Positions 1-11,980 of a stretch of 64,000 nucleotides of DNA are shown piece by piece. The notes beneath the pieces were generated by a model. It made no database searches. It had not been told where the DNA came from and worked only from the letters and a program-made list of their open reading frames with translations. This DNA comes from Brasenia schreberi. Its lineage: Eukaryota; Streptophyta; Magnoliopsida; Nymphaeales; Cabombaceae. The stretch spans positions 1,915,001-1,979,000 of the forward strand of contig JAYKKT010000088.1 in NCBI GenBank assembly GCA_036023115.1. Reading direction: 5' to 3'. A program made the position numbers and the translations under genes. The first letter of the stretch is position 1; each line of letters starts with the position of its first letter.

Positions 1-273
1 AAGAATCATCGAAGCATAGTGAAAGGCAATGACCCATGATTGAAGCTTAAAAAGGTAGCAAAATTGTGGTTTCAGTAACATACATATTGGATCCAGCCTA
101 CTCTAATACTTGTCTATTCATAATCACCCATTCCTTTTGGGTGACATGAATGTAATTTCAAATTTTTTAAGGCGTTTTAAAAAGGTATGAAGAACAGTTT
201 ATTACATTCATACTACCTAAAAATAATAGGTAGACATAAGTAAATAGGTACGAGTATGTAAAGGATATAATTT
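1..273. repeat. degenerate TA-associated fold-back MITE
   Basis: No gene is visible. From about 90 to 270 the sequence matches the fold-back family seen elsewhere at 40178-40322: a ggatcc-like start, a left arm ending in the word tgaatgtaat, a T/A-rich middle, and a right arm with acattcatactacc. The arms are imperfect inverted repeats. The right edge runs into the compound microsatellite at 274. Confidence 0.45.
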
Positions 274-279
274 TCTCTT

Positions 280-371
<92 letters not shown>
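274..371. repeat. compound microsatellite (TC)n(CA)n(TA)n
   Basis: A (TC) run passes directly into a (CA) run and then a (TA) run with no spacer. The same order, or its reverse complement TA-GA, recurs through the window. Confidence 0.95.
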
Positions 372-375
<4 letters not shown>

Positions 376-552
376 AGCATGACACATGTTCGAGTTCTAC
401 ACAAATTCATGTAGCTGACCTCATCTACTATAAGAAAAAACTTAATTGTTGTTATATATATAAAGAGAGAGTACTTAATTGTTATTGTTATATACTTACA
501 TGGAGAGAGATGTTCACATGGCCGTGACACGATTTCATCAAGTACATCAATT

Positions 553-699
553 AAATAGGTATAAGTTTTTTAGTTTTTTGGGGATTAGAAGAGGAGGACG
601 AACCCTAACACCCACACATACACCCTCGGGGAGTCGAACTCCCCACCAGAAGCAACGGCGCTAGAGCACCCTACCGTTGAGCTAATGCTCTTGGTGCCC
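553..699 (-). mobile_element. tRNA-derived SINE, complete copy
   Basis: Read on the minus strand, the element starts with a tRNA-like head. It has an A-box (TAGCTCAACGGTAG) and, about 35 bp later, a B-box-like AGTTCGACTCC, the two internal RNA polymerase III promoter elements. A body ending in cctcctcttctaat follows, then an A-rich tail seen on the plus strand as two runs of six T. The copy is flanked by a near-perfect direct repeat, agtacatcaatt at 541-552 and agtacatcgaatt at 700-712, as expected of a target-site duplication. Complete head, tail and duplication make this the reference copy. The family has no coding capacity and needs LINE machinery in trans. Confidence 0.88.
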
Positions 700-949
700 A
701 GTACATCGAATTTATGCATTTCTTGGCATACATTAATACAAGGGGACACGACACGAGGGACCCAGGTTACGAGTATTAAAGGGGGTGGTTGCCCTAGGTC
801 TTGACAGGGGAACCCGAAGCGTGCGTCCTTGATTTTCCCGCGAACAAAAAATCTCAACGGCTTTTAAAAAACCATATACGGCACCTCTAAGCCCGCGCAA
901 TCCTCGAGGAATCTCGTGCGCGCTTTCCCGCCAAAAGCCTTCCGGCATT

Positions 950-1060
950 TCATTGGTCCACGTGGATCATCGTGTCCACGTCACCATCACCGCGGACAGC
1001 TCGGCGATTCTTTGTTGCCATTTCCGTTCGAGAGTAGGGGTAAAAAGGGCATATAAGCTT
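950..1060 (+). promoter_or_regulatory. orphan plant promoter-like region (CCAAT, G-box, TATA)
   Basis: Within a locally GC-rich, CpG-containing patch (about 800-1260) there is an inverted CCAAT (ATTGG, 952-956), a palindromic G-box CCACGTGG (958-965), a second ACGT element CCACGTCA (976-983) and a TATA box (TATAAG, 1052-1057). Downstream sequence resembles a CT-rich 5' leader, but the first ATG frame (from 1199) ends after about 29 codons and a MITE follows. The gene it once served is not visible in this window. Confidence 0.4.
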
Positions 1061-2130
1061 TCCCGATACGGAACCCCTTTTTTTTTGCCGGAACCCTACC
1101 TGGATTTCCTCGCCGCTCCCTCGATTTCCGCGGCCCGTACAGTTTCAAGCCGCGTGAGGAAACATCACGCGACCCGACGGAACTCGTTTCCCTCCAAAAT
1201 GCTTCCCGCGCTATCATTTCATCGGCGAGGAATCAACGAGCAAGGGATACTTTGGACAATATCGCGATATATTCAGAGGCCGATATAATCCTTCGAATTA
1301 TGTGGCTCAACTTACATGCTCGGACCCCGGTCGTCAAACACGACCCAATCTTGCCTTAACTTATGGGATAAGTAGATATGGCCGATTTCAATCGGAACCA
1401 AATCGAGCTAGGAATTGGTCCGAATCAGATATAGAATCTGAGAGGACTCGGTTCGGTTTTGGTTCTAGCTTTTGCAGAATCCAAACTGTGACAAAACTGA
1501 TGTCTCTCCATAAAATTTTAATATTATTTATCAAAATTCAAAAAAAAATGGTTTCGAACTATTTAAGATTTAAACTGGAATCTGCAGTCCTGGTTCAAAT
1601 TAAACTGGAATCAACGGTTTGAAACCGTTGGTTATTTGGAACCTGATAGTGAAGGTGATGAATCCAAAATTCTGAAAAATTTCAATTATGTATTGGAATT
1701 TTCAAAAGATTTTAATTTTTTTTAAAGTCCACCCAAACCGAAGATGAAGTCCGTCCCACCCAAAACAAGTTTCTGGATCCGCCACGGAGCCTAAGTATGG
1801 CATAAAGTATAGAATTTGGGTGAATTACAGATGAATATGTGTGTGTGTATGTGAAATAAATCTTCCGTAAGAATAAGCTCGAATAATTCCAAGAAGTGAA
1901 CGTACAAAGGAGAACCGAATGCACAGATCGCATGCAATAAATCCAAAAAGAATAAGGCATCGGAAGGTGGAGCGGTCTTATATATATGATGAGTGACGGA
2001 TACCCATAAGTCGACAGCCACGAGGATGGAAGGAGAAGAATAAAATCCAAAAGAAGCTTGAACGCAAACGGACAAACCGTATGCATACATGGGCACGACT
2101 GGTTCATCTTAAACCAATGGTTAGCTTCTT
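1061..2130. repeat. degenerate GGTTC-word MITE and non-coding sequence
   Basis: From about 1369 (start word tagatatggc) to about 1660 the sequence is dense in GGTTC/GAACC words, like the TAGACATG MITE family, but no right end or target duplication can be placed. 1700-2130 holds no recognisable gene. Confidence 0.5.

Positions 2131-2174
<44 letters not shown>
2131..2174. repeat. compound microsatellite (TA)n(GA)n
   Basis: A TA run is followed directly by a GA run. It abuts an AT-rich fold-back repeat at about 2180-2395. Confidence 0.95.
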
Positions 2175-2179
2175 AAAGG

Positions 2180-2395
2180 GTATGTGCTCACACATTAGGT
2201 GGTAGCAAAATCTTAATAAATCTTAACCGTCTATCTTTGGTGATAAACATTTGAGATTTGAATCTATAAAATAAAAAATACTTTTTGGAGGTACACTTTA
2301 TTTGTGAGTACTTTGCTTTCTAAATTTTAAATCTCAAATATCTATCATTAAGATTTGTTTGCTAGCACCTAAATGTGCTAATCATAATATTGATC
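2180..2395. repeat. AT-rich fold-back MITE (family with atctttggtgat arm)
   Basis: The left arm (gtgctcacacatt...tagcaaaatctta...atctttggtgat) and the right arm (atctatcattaagattt...gctagcacctaaatgtgcta) are imperfect inverted repeats around an AT-rich centre with aaaaaatacttttt. Related copies lie near 4060-4290, 24215-24450, 51530-51765, 55395-55545, 58235-58700 and 60490-60915, most of them next to a TA/GA array. Confidence 0.6.
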
Positions 2396-2651
2396 TTGCT
2401 TGATCTTACTATAAACTACCACTCATGTTTGATCTTTCTTTTGAGAGACATTGAGTGTAATAATAATGTTCTTCATAATTTTTTTAAATACTCTTATAAC
2501 TTTTAAAATCACACTTTGCAACCAAAAAATAATGGTTAGAGAACTTGAACGGATAGAATATGATTTTCATATATATATAATACAACTGTTAGGGCTGAGT
2601 ATAAGTATGCCCGTTCCTAGCCCATCTCATTGCCATCTCTAAACCAGAACC

Positions 2652-2782
2652 TATATATATAGGTATACATATATACATATACATATATACATATATATAT
2701 ATATACATATATACATATATATATACATATATACATATATATATACATATATACATATATATATACATATATACATATATAT

Positions 2783-2838
<56 letters not shown>
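2652..2838. repeat. TATACA-type minisatellite ending in (GA)n
   Basis: Repeated units of roughly 18 bp built from atacatatatac alternate with TA runs, then pass into a GA run. It is non-coding. Confidence 0.92.
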
Positions 2839-2930
2839 TCTTAGTAACTAAGATGGTAATCCTTTTAGCATTTTCCCCTTCCCAACTTAGCTAATTTTAT
2901 ATCTTTTCTCGTACCACCTTTGTCCCCAAC

Positions 2931-3100
2931 GGCGGAACCGGAACCGGTAGTTTGGAACCGCTGCTTTTTTAGGTTCCGAAATTGGGGAGAACCTAGAATC
3001 AAAATTTTCTAATTAATTCTTTCAGTTCCAAACGGTTTAGGACCTAAACTAGAACCGGCTCCATCCCGGTACCCTAAACCGATCATGCCTAGGTTGCATA
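2931..3100. repeat. degenerate GGTTC-word MITE (right end)
   Basis: Dense GGAACC/GGTTCC words end in gatcatgccta, close to the catgtcta end of the intact family members. The left end is not found. Confidence 0.5.
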
Positions 3101-3109
3101 ATGAGCAGA

Positions 3110-3350
3110 GCTTGGCCCAGCTTGGTCTTTCAAGTCTATTTGTCTAAAAAAATCATGGCTTCATCTCGTGAATCGAGCTCACGAGCTGAACCAAAGTTCA
3201 TTGATCAAGCCATATATGAAGTAGGAGTAGCCGGATCCAAGCTTAAGCTTCTTGAGTGACCGGACTTGAGCTCTAATTATGCCTGACCTTCATGGTCAAG
3301 CTTAATTCATTTGTAATTGAACAAGTTTCAACCATATACGAGCTAAATCC
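3110..3350. repeat. GAGCTC-word dispersed repeat
   Basis: The stretch is rich in gagct, aagctt and cacgagct words. Similar stretches lie at 24770-25200, 40880-41060, 43380-43545 and 57690-58085. No target duplication was found here. Confidence 0.45.
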
Positions 3351-3573
3351 AAGCAATCTTATATCTAGGAGAAGACAGGAGTTAGAAGAAACTTGTAACT
3401 ATTAAAGCCGTTCGTATAACATTTAAGTTGCACATGTAAAGCAGGCCAACATTCAGAACCGACCTGATCGGATTCCAGTCAACCCGACTGTAAATATTAC
3501 CTCTATATAAACTATGCATAATACATATTATATATACACACATATATAAAAAAAAATCTAGATATAGTATACC

Positions 3574-3906
3574 ACATGTGAGTGCTACAAACCGGCTTAG
3601 TGGTTCCGGTTTTTCAATCGGACCGAATCGGGTCAAGAATAGGTTGAACACGAAACTAGTGAAATCGGAACCAGGGACCACCCAGTTTGCTTTCAGTTTC
3701 ACCTTTTATTAAACCGTATAAGAACCAAACTAGATTCGCTGGTTTTGCTATTCCTTTAAAATGTTTTATATGATTTTTAAATTCTTTTATAAAATTACCA
3801 ATTTCGAGTGGTTCTAGACTGTCCTGGAACCAGTGATTTCAAAATGGCAATTGGAATCGATCTCGAGCTGCTTCAGTTTAGATAAGACCAGAGTCGGACA
3901 TGTCTA
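3574..3906. mobile_element. hAT-like MITE, TAGACATG family
   Basis: The right end is the family sequence catgtcta. It is followed by agtatatc (3907-3914), which matches agtatacc (3566-3573) before the left end at 7 of 8 positions. The interior is made of GGTTC/GAACC words. The left terminus is diverged (acatgtga). Confidence 0.55.
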
Positions 3907-3989
3907 AGTATATCTAAGTTATTTTTTTGAATTTTAAATATAAGCAATCCAATCTTTTGATTGAATGGTCCAAATTTGATGTATTGTTA

Positions 3990-3993
<4 letters not shown>

Positions 3994-4048
<55 letters not shown>
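3994..4048. repeat. (TA)n microsatellite
   Basis: Uninterrupted TA run, followed by an AT-rich fold-back repeat at about 4060-4290 with atctttggtgattgatgg in the left arm. Confidence 0.95.
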
Positions 4049-4051
<3 letters not shown>

Positions 4052-4794
4052 AGAAAGAGACTGATATATGTTATTATACTTATATGTTAACAAATTCAAA
4101 CAAATCTCAGTTATTCATCTTTGGTGATTGATGGTTGAAATTTGAAATTTAAAAAGCAAAAGTGTCCATATAAAAAAATTGTACCTACAAAAGTGCATGC
4201 ACACTTTTTATTTTATAAATTCAAATTTCAACAATCTTTCACTAAAGAAGATGGATTAAGATTTGTTTGGATTTCGTCCATGTCATGGATCTTGTCCATG
4301 TAAGGCCTTATCCAACTGTTCTCAAAAGAGGGTATTTAAACGCCACTTTCCTTACCCAATATTCTCTCTCTATCTCTTTCATGTTGCTTGGGCCGGACAC
4401 CACGTGGCCTAACTAAATCTCGACCTAGACCTGGATTTCTTGGGTTCGGGTCAGGTCCGATATCTGCCACCCTTGGTTCTAAGTGGGGGTTGTGTTACTG
4501 TGTTTGCCCAAACCGGACACGATATTGCCGGGGTGCTTCCTGCTGATCGAGACTTGACCGGGGGTGCTTAAAACCCGACACGAACACGGATCTTCCAGGT
4601 TGGGTTGTCTGTCAAGTCTGAAATGGCCACTATTACTTGTGAATCACTGCCACCAAAGCAAACAATAAACAAAGCTGGTTCGATCAGCAAAGGAAGATTA
4701 GTCGGGCCACTGAAATTTTGGATAATTCTAGATTCTGTAAATTCGTCAACCATGATTCGAGATTTTGGAGAAAGAACCAAAAGAGGTCCACACG

Positions 4795-5115
4795 TTTAGA
4801 TCTGGTCCGTTTGAAACCGGTTCAATAGTTCGAATCGAAACTGAACCGATCACAAAATCGTCTGAAACTGTAACTAGAAACGGAGACCTCTACAATTATG
4901 GATTCCAAAAACTGACCCAGAATCAGAACTGGAATTGGCAATTCCAAACCACAATCCATAATTTATATATTAAGTCCAACTTTTATTATCATATATTCAG
5001 TGATGGCTCAACGCTAAAGCTCTCCACGGTTGAGCTTAGTGGAGAATTCAGCTCTCATTCAGATGCATGTGCCCTTTATTTTACAAAAAAAAAAAGATTC
5101 TGAAACGGTTTCAGA
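4795..5115. repeat. degenerate GGTTC-word MITE
   Basis: Repeated gaaccgg, ggtttc and gaaactg words run through an otherwise non-coding stretch. About 4990-5070 contains a small unrelated segment (gatggctcaacgctaaagc). Ends are not resolved. Confidence 0.45.
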
Positions 5116-5276
5116 TCCAAAACCAGGAATACCCTGACTTTACCAAAACAGGAAAAAAACCAATACACAAGCGAAAGGAAAACCCAACATGTTATCTCTG
5201 ACCAAGTATTAAGGTAAGGTTTGATCGGAGATTGATTCTAGATATGAGAGGTTTCCTTTTCAGCTTGTACTCACCT

Positions 5277-7284
<2,008 letters not shown>

Positions 7285-7820
7285 TTACCTGTGTAACATC
7301 TCAATCAATTCTTCCATTACTCAGAAAAATTGACCCTAGGTATTCTTTGTGATAAGAAGATACCATTAAAATTAAAAGGTAAATATTATAGAGCAGCAAT
7401 TAGGTCTGCCATGTTTTATGGTTATGAGTGTTGGTCAGTTAATCATCAACATGTACAAAAGATGTCTGTGACAGAAATGAAAATGTTGAGATGAATGAAT
7501 GGTCATATAAGAAAAGACTGTATACATAATGAGGTTATTAGAAACAAATTAGGAGTGACACTAATAGAGGATAAAATGAGAGAACATGGTTTAAGATGGT
7601 TTGGACATACAGAAAGAAGATAAAAAAACAGAACCTTTAAGAAGGTTAGAAAAACTAAATTTGGAAAGTATTAAAAGAGGTAGAGGAAGACCACAAAAGT
7701 GTTGGAAAGAAACAATAAAGAATAATCTATGGCACACGATATGGATCTATGGAAACAAAGAATTATCCGATCCGTCTAATATGGGAAAAGGCTTGGTTGT
7801 TGTTTGTTATTGTTGTTAGT
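7285..7820 (+). mobile_element. RTE-clade LINE 3' fragment with 5' inversion
   Basis: From about 7340 the plus strand reads as the C-terminal end of an RTE-type reverse transcriptase ORF with stops (segments like [32 protein letters not shown] and GRPQKCWKE can be followed), ending in the GTTGTT-rich tail at about 7790-7819. The preceding 55 bp (about 7285-7340) match the adjacent upstream part of the same LINE in the opposite orientation: the cttccattactcagaaaaattgaccctagg region corresponds to 47110-47165 of the minus-strand copy. A 5'-inverted, 5'-truncated copy is the product expected from twin priming during target-primed reverse transcription. Confidence 0.75.
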
Positions 7821-8119
7821 AATATGAAAGATTCGAATTCTTGTACAGAAGTGATGGCCTCATAGGGCTGCTTTTGGCTTTCCCGAATAGATAGATGACT
7901 TCGGTTCCACACTTGGCCCCCCTACAGAGTTTACCGTTCCCTCCTCTTGCGAGCAGTTCTTTTATACTGACTTGACCCCAATCATCACACTCGTATCATT
8001 TCTTTCTCTTCTTGTCCGTAGATTCTTTAACATCAATGCTTTTCAAAACCCATTTTGATAAGCTTCGATGACAGAAAGAATCTTCAAATCATTTAACTCA
8101 AAAGACTCAAAACCCAGTC

Positions 8120-8124
8120 CTCTT

Positions 8125-8186
<62 letters not shown>
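8120..8186. repeat. compound microsatellite (TC)n(TA)n
   Basis: A TC run passes directly into a TA run. Confidence 0.95.
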
Positions 8187-8304
8187 AAGTTATTTGGTGA
8201 TAGATCATACTTTTTTAGAGCACCAAGGGTGTTTAAGTAGATATAAAATATAACTCTCCAAAATCCAAAGAAATGTATGAGCATGCATGTGTCAAAAGTT
8301 TCAT

Positions 8305-8386
8305 CACACACATACATATATATACATATACATATACATATATACATATATATGTATACATACATATATATACATATACATATATG

Positions 8387-8420
<34 letters not shown>

Positions 8421-8573
8421 CATATACATATACATATATGTATGTATACATATACATACATATACATATATGTATGTATACATATGTATGTATATATATA
8501 TGTATGTATACATATATATATATATGTATATATGTATATGTATATATGTATATGTATATGTATATATGTATGT

Positions 8574-8619
<46 letters not shown>

Positions 8620-8680
8620 ATATATATATATATATGTATATATGTTATATATATATATGTATATATGTTATATATATATG

Positions 8681-8757
<77 letters not shown>
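8305..8757. repeat. 450-bp TATA/TACA/TATG minisatellite
   Basis: Purine-pyrimidine alternation (tatata, tacata, tgtata words) runs for about 450 bp. It changes from CATATA-rich at the left to TATGTA-rich in the middle and pure TA at the right. It is open in several frames on both strands only because TA, CA and TG dinucleotides rarely create stop codons; the predicted peptides are all Tyr/Ile/Met/Val and are not genes. Confidence 0.95.
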
Positions 8758-8761
<4 letters not shown>

Positions 8762-9237
8762 AGAACATTCATCGTTGGATCACCTAAACTAGCCTTAGCC
8801 TCATCAAGGAGGATTTCACAAAAAGAGAGAGAGAGCTGTACTGCACATTTTGTTATTGCTAGCCATCTCACACAGTATTTACAGAGCCTCTCTCTCCGAT
8901 TCATATATAGTTTTCCTTTCGGGAATCACAAGGGTGTCCCGGTGAGAACCTTAATTCCCATTTTCAGTGATTGTCTAGAGACTCGATTTTCTTCAAAAGG
9001 GTTTGCCGGAAGATTCGCCGGACCCTGAACTTATTCAAACGACTCAGATTCCGACCATGGGGTTCTCCGAGCTTATGGTTGTATCAGTCTCTCTTCCATA
9101 TAGATCATTGCTCTTGAGTGGGTTCATCGCCAGATGAAAGGGCTCATCTAAATGGTTGCAATCATTTGAGGAAGTGCCTTTCCTAGAAGAGTTCCAAATT
9201 ATTCCTCGAGGCAAAATGCCTAGCAAAGATGACCAAT
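8758..9237. other. unassigned stretch with possible promoter or leader
   Basis: A TATA-like element (catatatag) near 8901 precedes a CT-rich segment and an ATG at 9057. Its frame, beginning MGFSELMVVS, closes after 26 codons. No recognisable gene follows. It may be the 5' remnant of a lost gene. Confidence 0.25.
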
Positions 9238-9340
9238 CGCTAACCTGGCTAGGGGGTATACTGGCGAGTTGAAGGTCGTGTGTTCGATACCTGGGGCTTG
9301 CATCTGGCTTTGTCCTTCACTTGAACAGGAAAAGATGAAT
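9238..9340 (+). repeat. SINE-like repeat, second family
   Basis: It carries gttgaaggtcgtgtgttcgatac followed by ggggcttgcatctggctt. The same phrase recurs at 10997-11075 (plus), 38925-39010 (minus) and 42260-42345 (minus). The gttcgatac word resembles a pol III B-box, and ctaacctggctagg resembles a weak A-box. Confidence 0.5.
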
Positions 9341-10110
9341 ATATTCGATTGATCTAAAGTTGGTGCAGTCTGAATCTATGAACCCTTCTCCAAGAAAGCT
9401 ACTTGGATTCATTATCACATTTTACCGATTAGAATTATAGTGTATAGTTTCGACCTGCATGTATATGAAGCATTATGGGCTATTTCTTTTTCAGCTTTCC
9501 AAAGTTTTCTAGCGCGTTGGGTGGTGAGATATTCCGTCCGACCGATGCATGATGATCCGGGGATTTCCAATGGCCGAGTACAAGAAGAATATGCTTGGCT
9601 TTTTGGTGTGATGACAAAAGGGGCCTTAATTTTGAGGCAGATGCGGTGAGCACTAAGTGAAGACGACTGAGCAAAGGGAGAGAGAGAGAGAGGGATTTCT
9701 TCTTCCTGGTTCCCAAGGAGATGACAAAACCGCAGACTCCATTGAACCCTGACAGGTTGGGGAAAGAGAGCTATCCATTTTTGTGTGTGAAAGGGAAATA
9801 TAGGAATCGCTTTTATGAGGAAACGACGAGATTGTCATTTTCTAACTCTCAATTTATGTAGAGAGTTATATGATATATATAGAGAGAGAGCTGTTAGATA
9901 TCCTTTCATTGCTAGACATTTCTCGAATAATAGTGACATTCATCCTCTATTACATTTAATGTACTTATCTTAATTAAATGGTATTAATTCTTTTATTGAT
10001 ATCGACAAACAACTAAATTGTCTAGTAGAGTCTATCATAAGATGGTATCTAACAATTTTTCCATGAGAGGGTGTCTAACAACTCCTCCCTCTAACACACA
10101 TGGGTAAGCT

Positions 10111-10112
<2 letters not shown>
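9341..10112. other. no gene recognised
   Basis: An open frame at 9440-9649 (plus, 69 codons) has no recognisable family. 9650-9840 is ordinary non-coding sequence with a short GA run. 9850-10100 resembles the arm of an AT-rich fold-back repeat (agagagagctgttagatatc...gatggtatctaacaattt). Confidence 0.4.

Positions 10113-10167
<55 letters not shown>
10113..10167. repeat. (TA)n microsatellite
   Basis: A TA array directly abuts the fold-back MITE that follows. Confidence 0.95.
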
Positions 10168-10169
<2 letters not shown>

Positions 10170-10450
10170 TGATTGGATTCGGCCTACCACTCGTGCTGTA
10201 TATTGTCTAAATATTGTTTTTGGGTAACATGAGAATAATAATAATATTCTTATTTTTTCAAAACAACAACAATTAAGCCTTTTTCATCAAGTCGGGTACA
10301 TGATTTTTTTGTTTTGTTTTTATAGAGCTTGATCATGTGCCATTTTAACTCTATTTTCTTAAAACCTTTAAATTTTTTAAATTATATTCATGCCACCCAA
10401 AAATAATGAGTGAACATGAGTAAACATGTCACACGTTGGGAAGATCCATT
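10168..10450. mobile_element. TA-associated fold-back MITE interrupted by a LINE fragment
   Basis: The left arm (tggtgattggattcggcc...tgggtaacatgagaataat) and the right arm (attatattcatgccaccc...atgagtgaacatgag) are inverted repeats of the same family as 40178-40322. The element is split by an 88-bp RTE 3' end at 10264-10351. Confidence 0.65.
10264..10351 (-). mobile_element. RTE LINE 3' end, 88 bp, nested in a MITE
   Basis: Begins caacaacaattaagcc, the reverse complement of the RTE tail and the conserved GGCTTAGTTG 3' end, and includes gatcatgtgccat, as in the copies at 18571 and 46580. It is flanked by tattttttcaaaa (10251-10263) and tattttcttaaaa (10352-10364), 11 of 13 matching, a plausible target-site duplication. 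Confidence 0.7.
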
Positions 10451-10996
10451 TTTCTTTATATATAACATTTATTTAAACAAGTATAATGAACAACCTTATT
10501 ATACCAATAGACCATCACTTAATCAAGAAAAGATCCCTCAAAATTGAATAATACTTATACAAAAACAAAGGTGAGCATCATCACCTGCCAAAAGCAATGG
10601 AAATGACTGCATTACTAACACTGTCACAGCAACAATCAACCTAGTGTATTGGACTGACCCGATACCCAACAACATAAGCGACCCCATGGATTCATCTCTT
10701 GTGCAATCAAAGACCAGAGGTTTTGTATATGTACGAGTCATGCACACCTGAGGGTGATGCATGATAACACATCTTCCTAGCTTACACTTGTAACTAAGCT
10801 TACCATGTAGGCACCGGCGGACCCACTTTGAAGTGAAGTGACACACGCCCTTCACTGATAAATTCTTGAGTTCATCATTGAGAAATATAAGTGTTTTATA
10901 GATGTAAAATAGAAGTATGTATCACCTAAAACAAATTCTTGAGTTCACCGTTACATGTAGAAAACCAATAAAAGTAGTGATAGATACAAAAAGCAC
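10451..10996. other. no gene recognised
   Basis: A minus-strand open frame of 105 codons at 10538-10855 is not recognisably related to any family and lacks a convincing start. The rest is non-coding. Confidence 0.3.
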
Positions 10997-11075
10997 GGCT
11001 AGGAGTCAACTTACAAGTTGAAGGTCATGAGTTCAATACTTGGGCGTGCATTTAGCTTCCACCTCTACATTATGC
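10997..11075 (+). repeat. SINE-like repeat, second family
   Basis: Shares gttgaaggtcatgagttcaatac and gggcgtgcatttagctt with the copy at 9238-9340. Confidence 0.5.
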
Positions 11076-11229
11076 CCATAAAAAGTGAAAATAATGATAG
11101 AAAAGATACGACAAATACGATACTAAGACATGCATTATCTATGGGAAGCATGTGCCACCACCACCGCCACCATAGTCACCACTATTTAGAAGAATTACGA
11201 CGATCTATTGTGGTGATCATGACCGCGAC

Positions 11230-11447
11230 TCAGTTGTTGGTGCTCAAAGCTTGCTTCAAATTTGCTGCCTGTTGTTTGGCTGCCTGTGCAGCATTCTCAA
11301 CCCTACCCACAACCGTGTCCTTGATGTTCTTGGTTGTTTCCTTGGCGGTCTCCCATGCATCTTGAGCCGTCTCAGTCACCTCGTTTGCCGCCTCTTTGGT
11401 CTTTTGGGTTTTACCTGCACCTGAATAATTTCTCCTGTCATTAGCGG
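11230..11447 (-). CDS. LEA-like protein, C-terminal exon (partial)
   Basis: The minus-strand frame ending at the TGA 11230-11232 is open for about 72 codons. It encodes a highly hydrophilic, Ala/Lys/Thr/Glu-rich helix with 11-residue-type periodicity (ETAQDAWETAKETTKNIKD, then NAAQAAKQQAANLKQALS), typical of group 3 (LEA_4) late embryogenesis abundant proteins. These are disordered stress proteins that fold into amphipathic helices on drying. An in-frame stop lies just upstream (11449-11451), so this must be a terminal exon. Candidate acceptors are TGAG at 11448 and GTGCAG at 11415. A hAT-like MITE begins 25 bp further upstream, and no N-terminal exon was found between it and 12.4 kb. It is either the last exon of a gene with a large intron or a remnant. 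Confidence 0.5.
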
Positions 11448-11472
11448 CTCAATGGAGAAGAACTAGTGTGTA

Positions 11473-11741
11473 TAGACATGTACGGTCACGGTTAGCCCAG
11501 AACCTAGAACCATAACTGAATTGATTTGGGGCCGGTTCTAGTTATTGTTCCAGTTTGAGTCCGAAATCAGTGGAAACCGGTAATTGGAATCATCAGTTTG
11601 GGTTTGGTTCTGATTTTTTATAAAAGGTGAAATAGGAACTGAACCGAGTGATCCTCGGTTCCAATTACGGGTTCATCTGGTTCTTGACTCAGTTGGGTTC
11701 CCGTTAGAACCACCAGACCAGTTAGGAACTGGTCATGTCTA
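11473..11741. mobile_element. hAT-like MITE, TAGACATG family, 269 bp
   Basis: Starts tagacatg and ends catgtcta (terminal inverted repeats). It is flanked by agtgtgta (11465-11472) and ggtgtgta (11742-11749), 7 of 8 matching. The interior is a string of GGTTC/GAACC words in both orientations. It has no coding capacity. An 8-bp duplication is the hallmark of hAT transposases. Confidence 0.8.
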
Positions 11742-11814
11742 GGTGTGTATTAACCTCCTTGACTAACATTAATTAGGACTAATTAAAAGTGATAGTTTTA
11801 GATTTGGACACAAA

Positions 11815-11970
11815 GAACAAAGAGAAGAAGAAGAACTGGATTCTCAAGCCTAGATTTTTGGCCTTCCGAAGAAGGTTTCAGTTTCACATGCATCCTGTGA
11901 AGGTCGAAGTTCCCACCCACAACAACGGTGCCAGAGCACCCTACCGTTGAGCTGCCGCTCTCGATTGCAG
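11815..11970 (-). mobile_element. tRNA-derived SINE
   Basis: The reverse complement contains the A-box GCTCAACGGTAGGGTGCTCTGGC and the body GGGAACTTCGACCTTCAC, diverged from the copy at 553-699. The tail side is a purine-rich aaagagaagaagaag run on the plus strand. Confidence 0.7.
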
Positions 11971-11980
11971 CTAAAAAGGT

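Noticed and set aside
584..699. A functional tRNA gene on the minus strand
   Set aside because: A- and B-boxes are present, but the acceptor stem and anticodon arm do not close, the body and tail are those of a SINE, and there is a target-site duplication.
8273..9028. Long Tyr/Ile/Met/Val open frames over the TATA minisatellite
   Set aside because: Alternating TA/CA/TG repeats are open in several frames on both strands by composition; the peptides are simple repeats.
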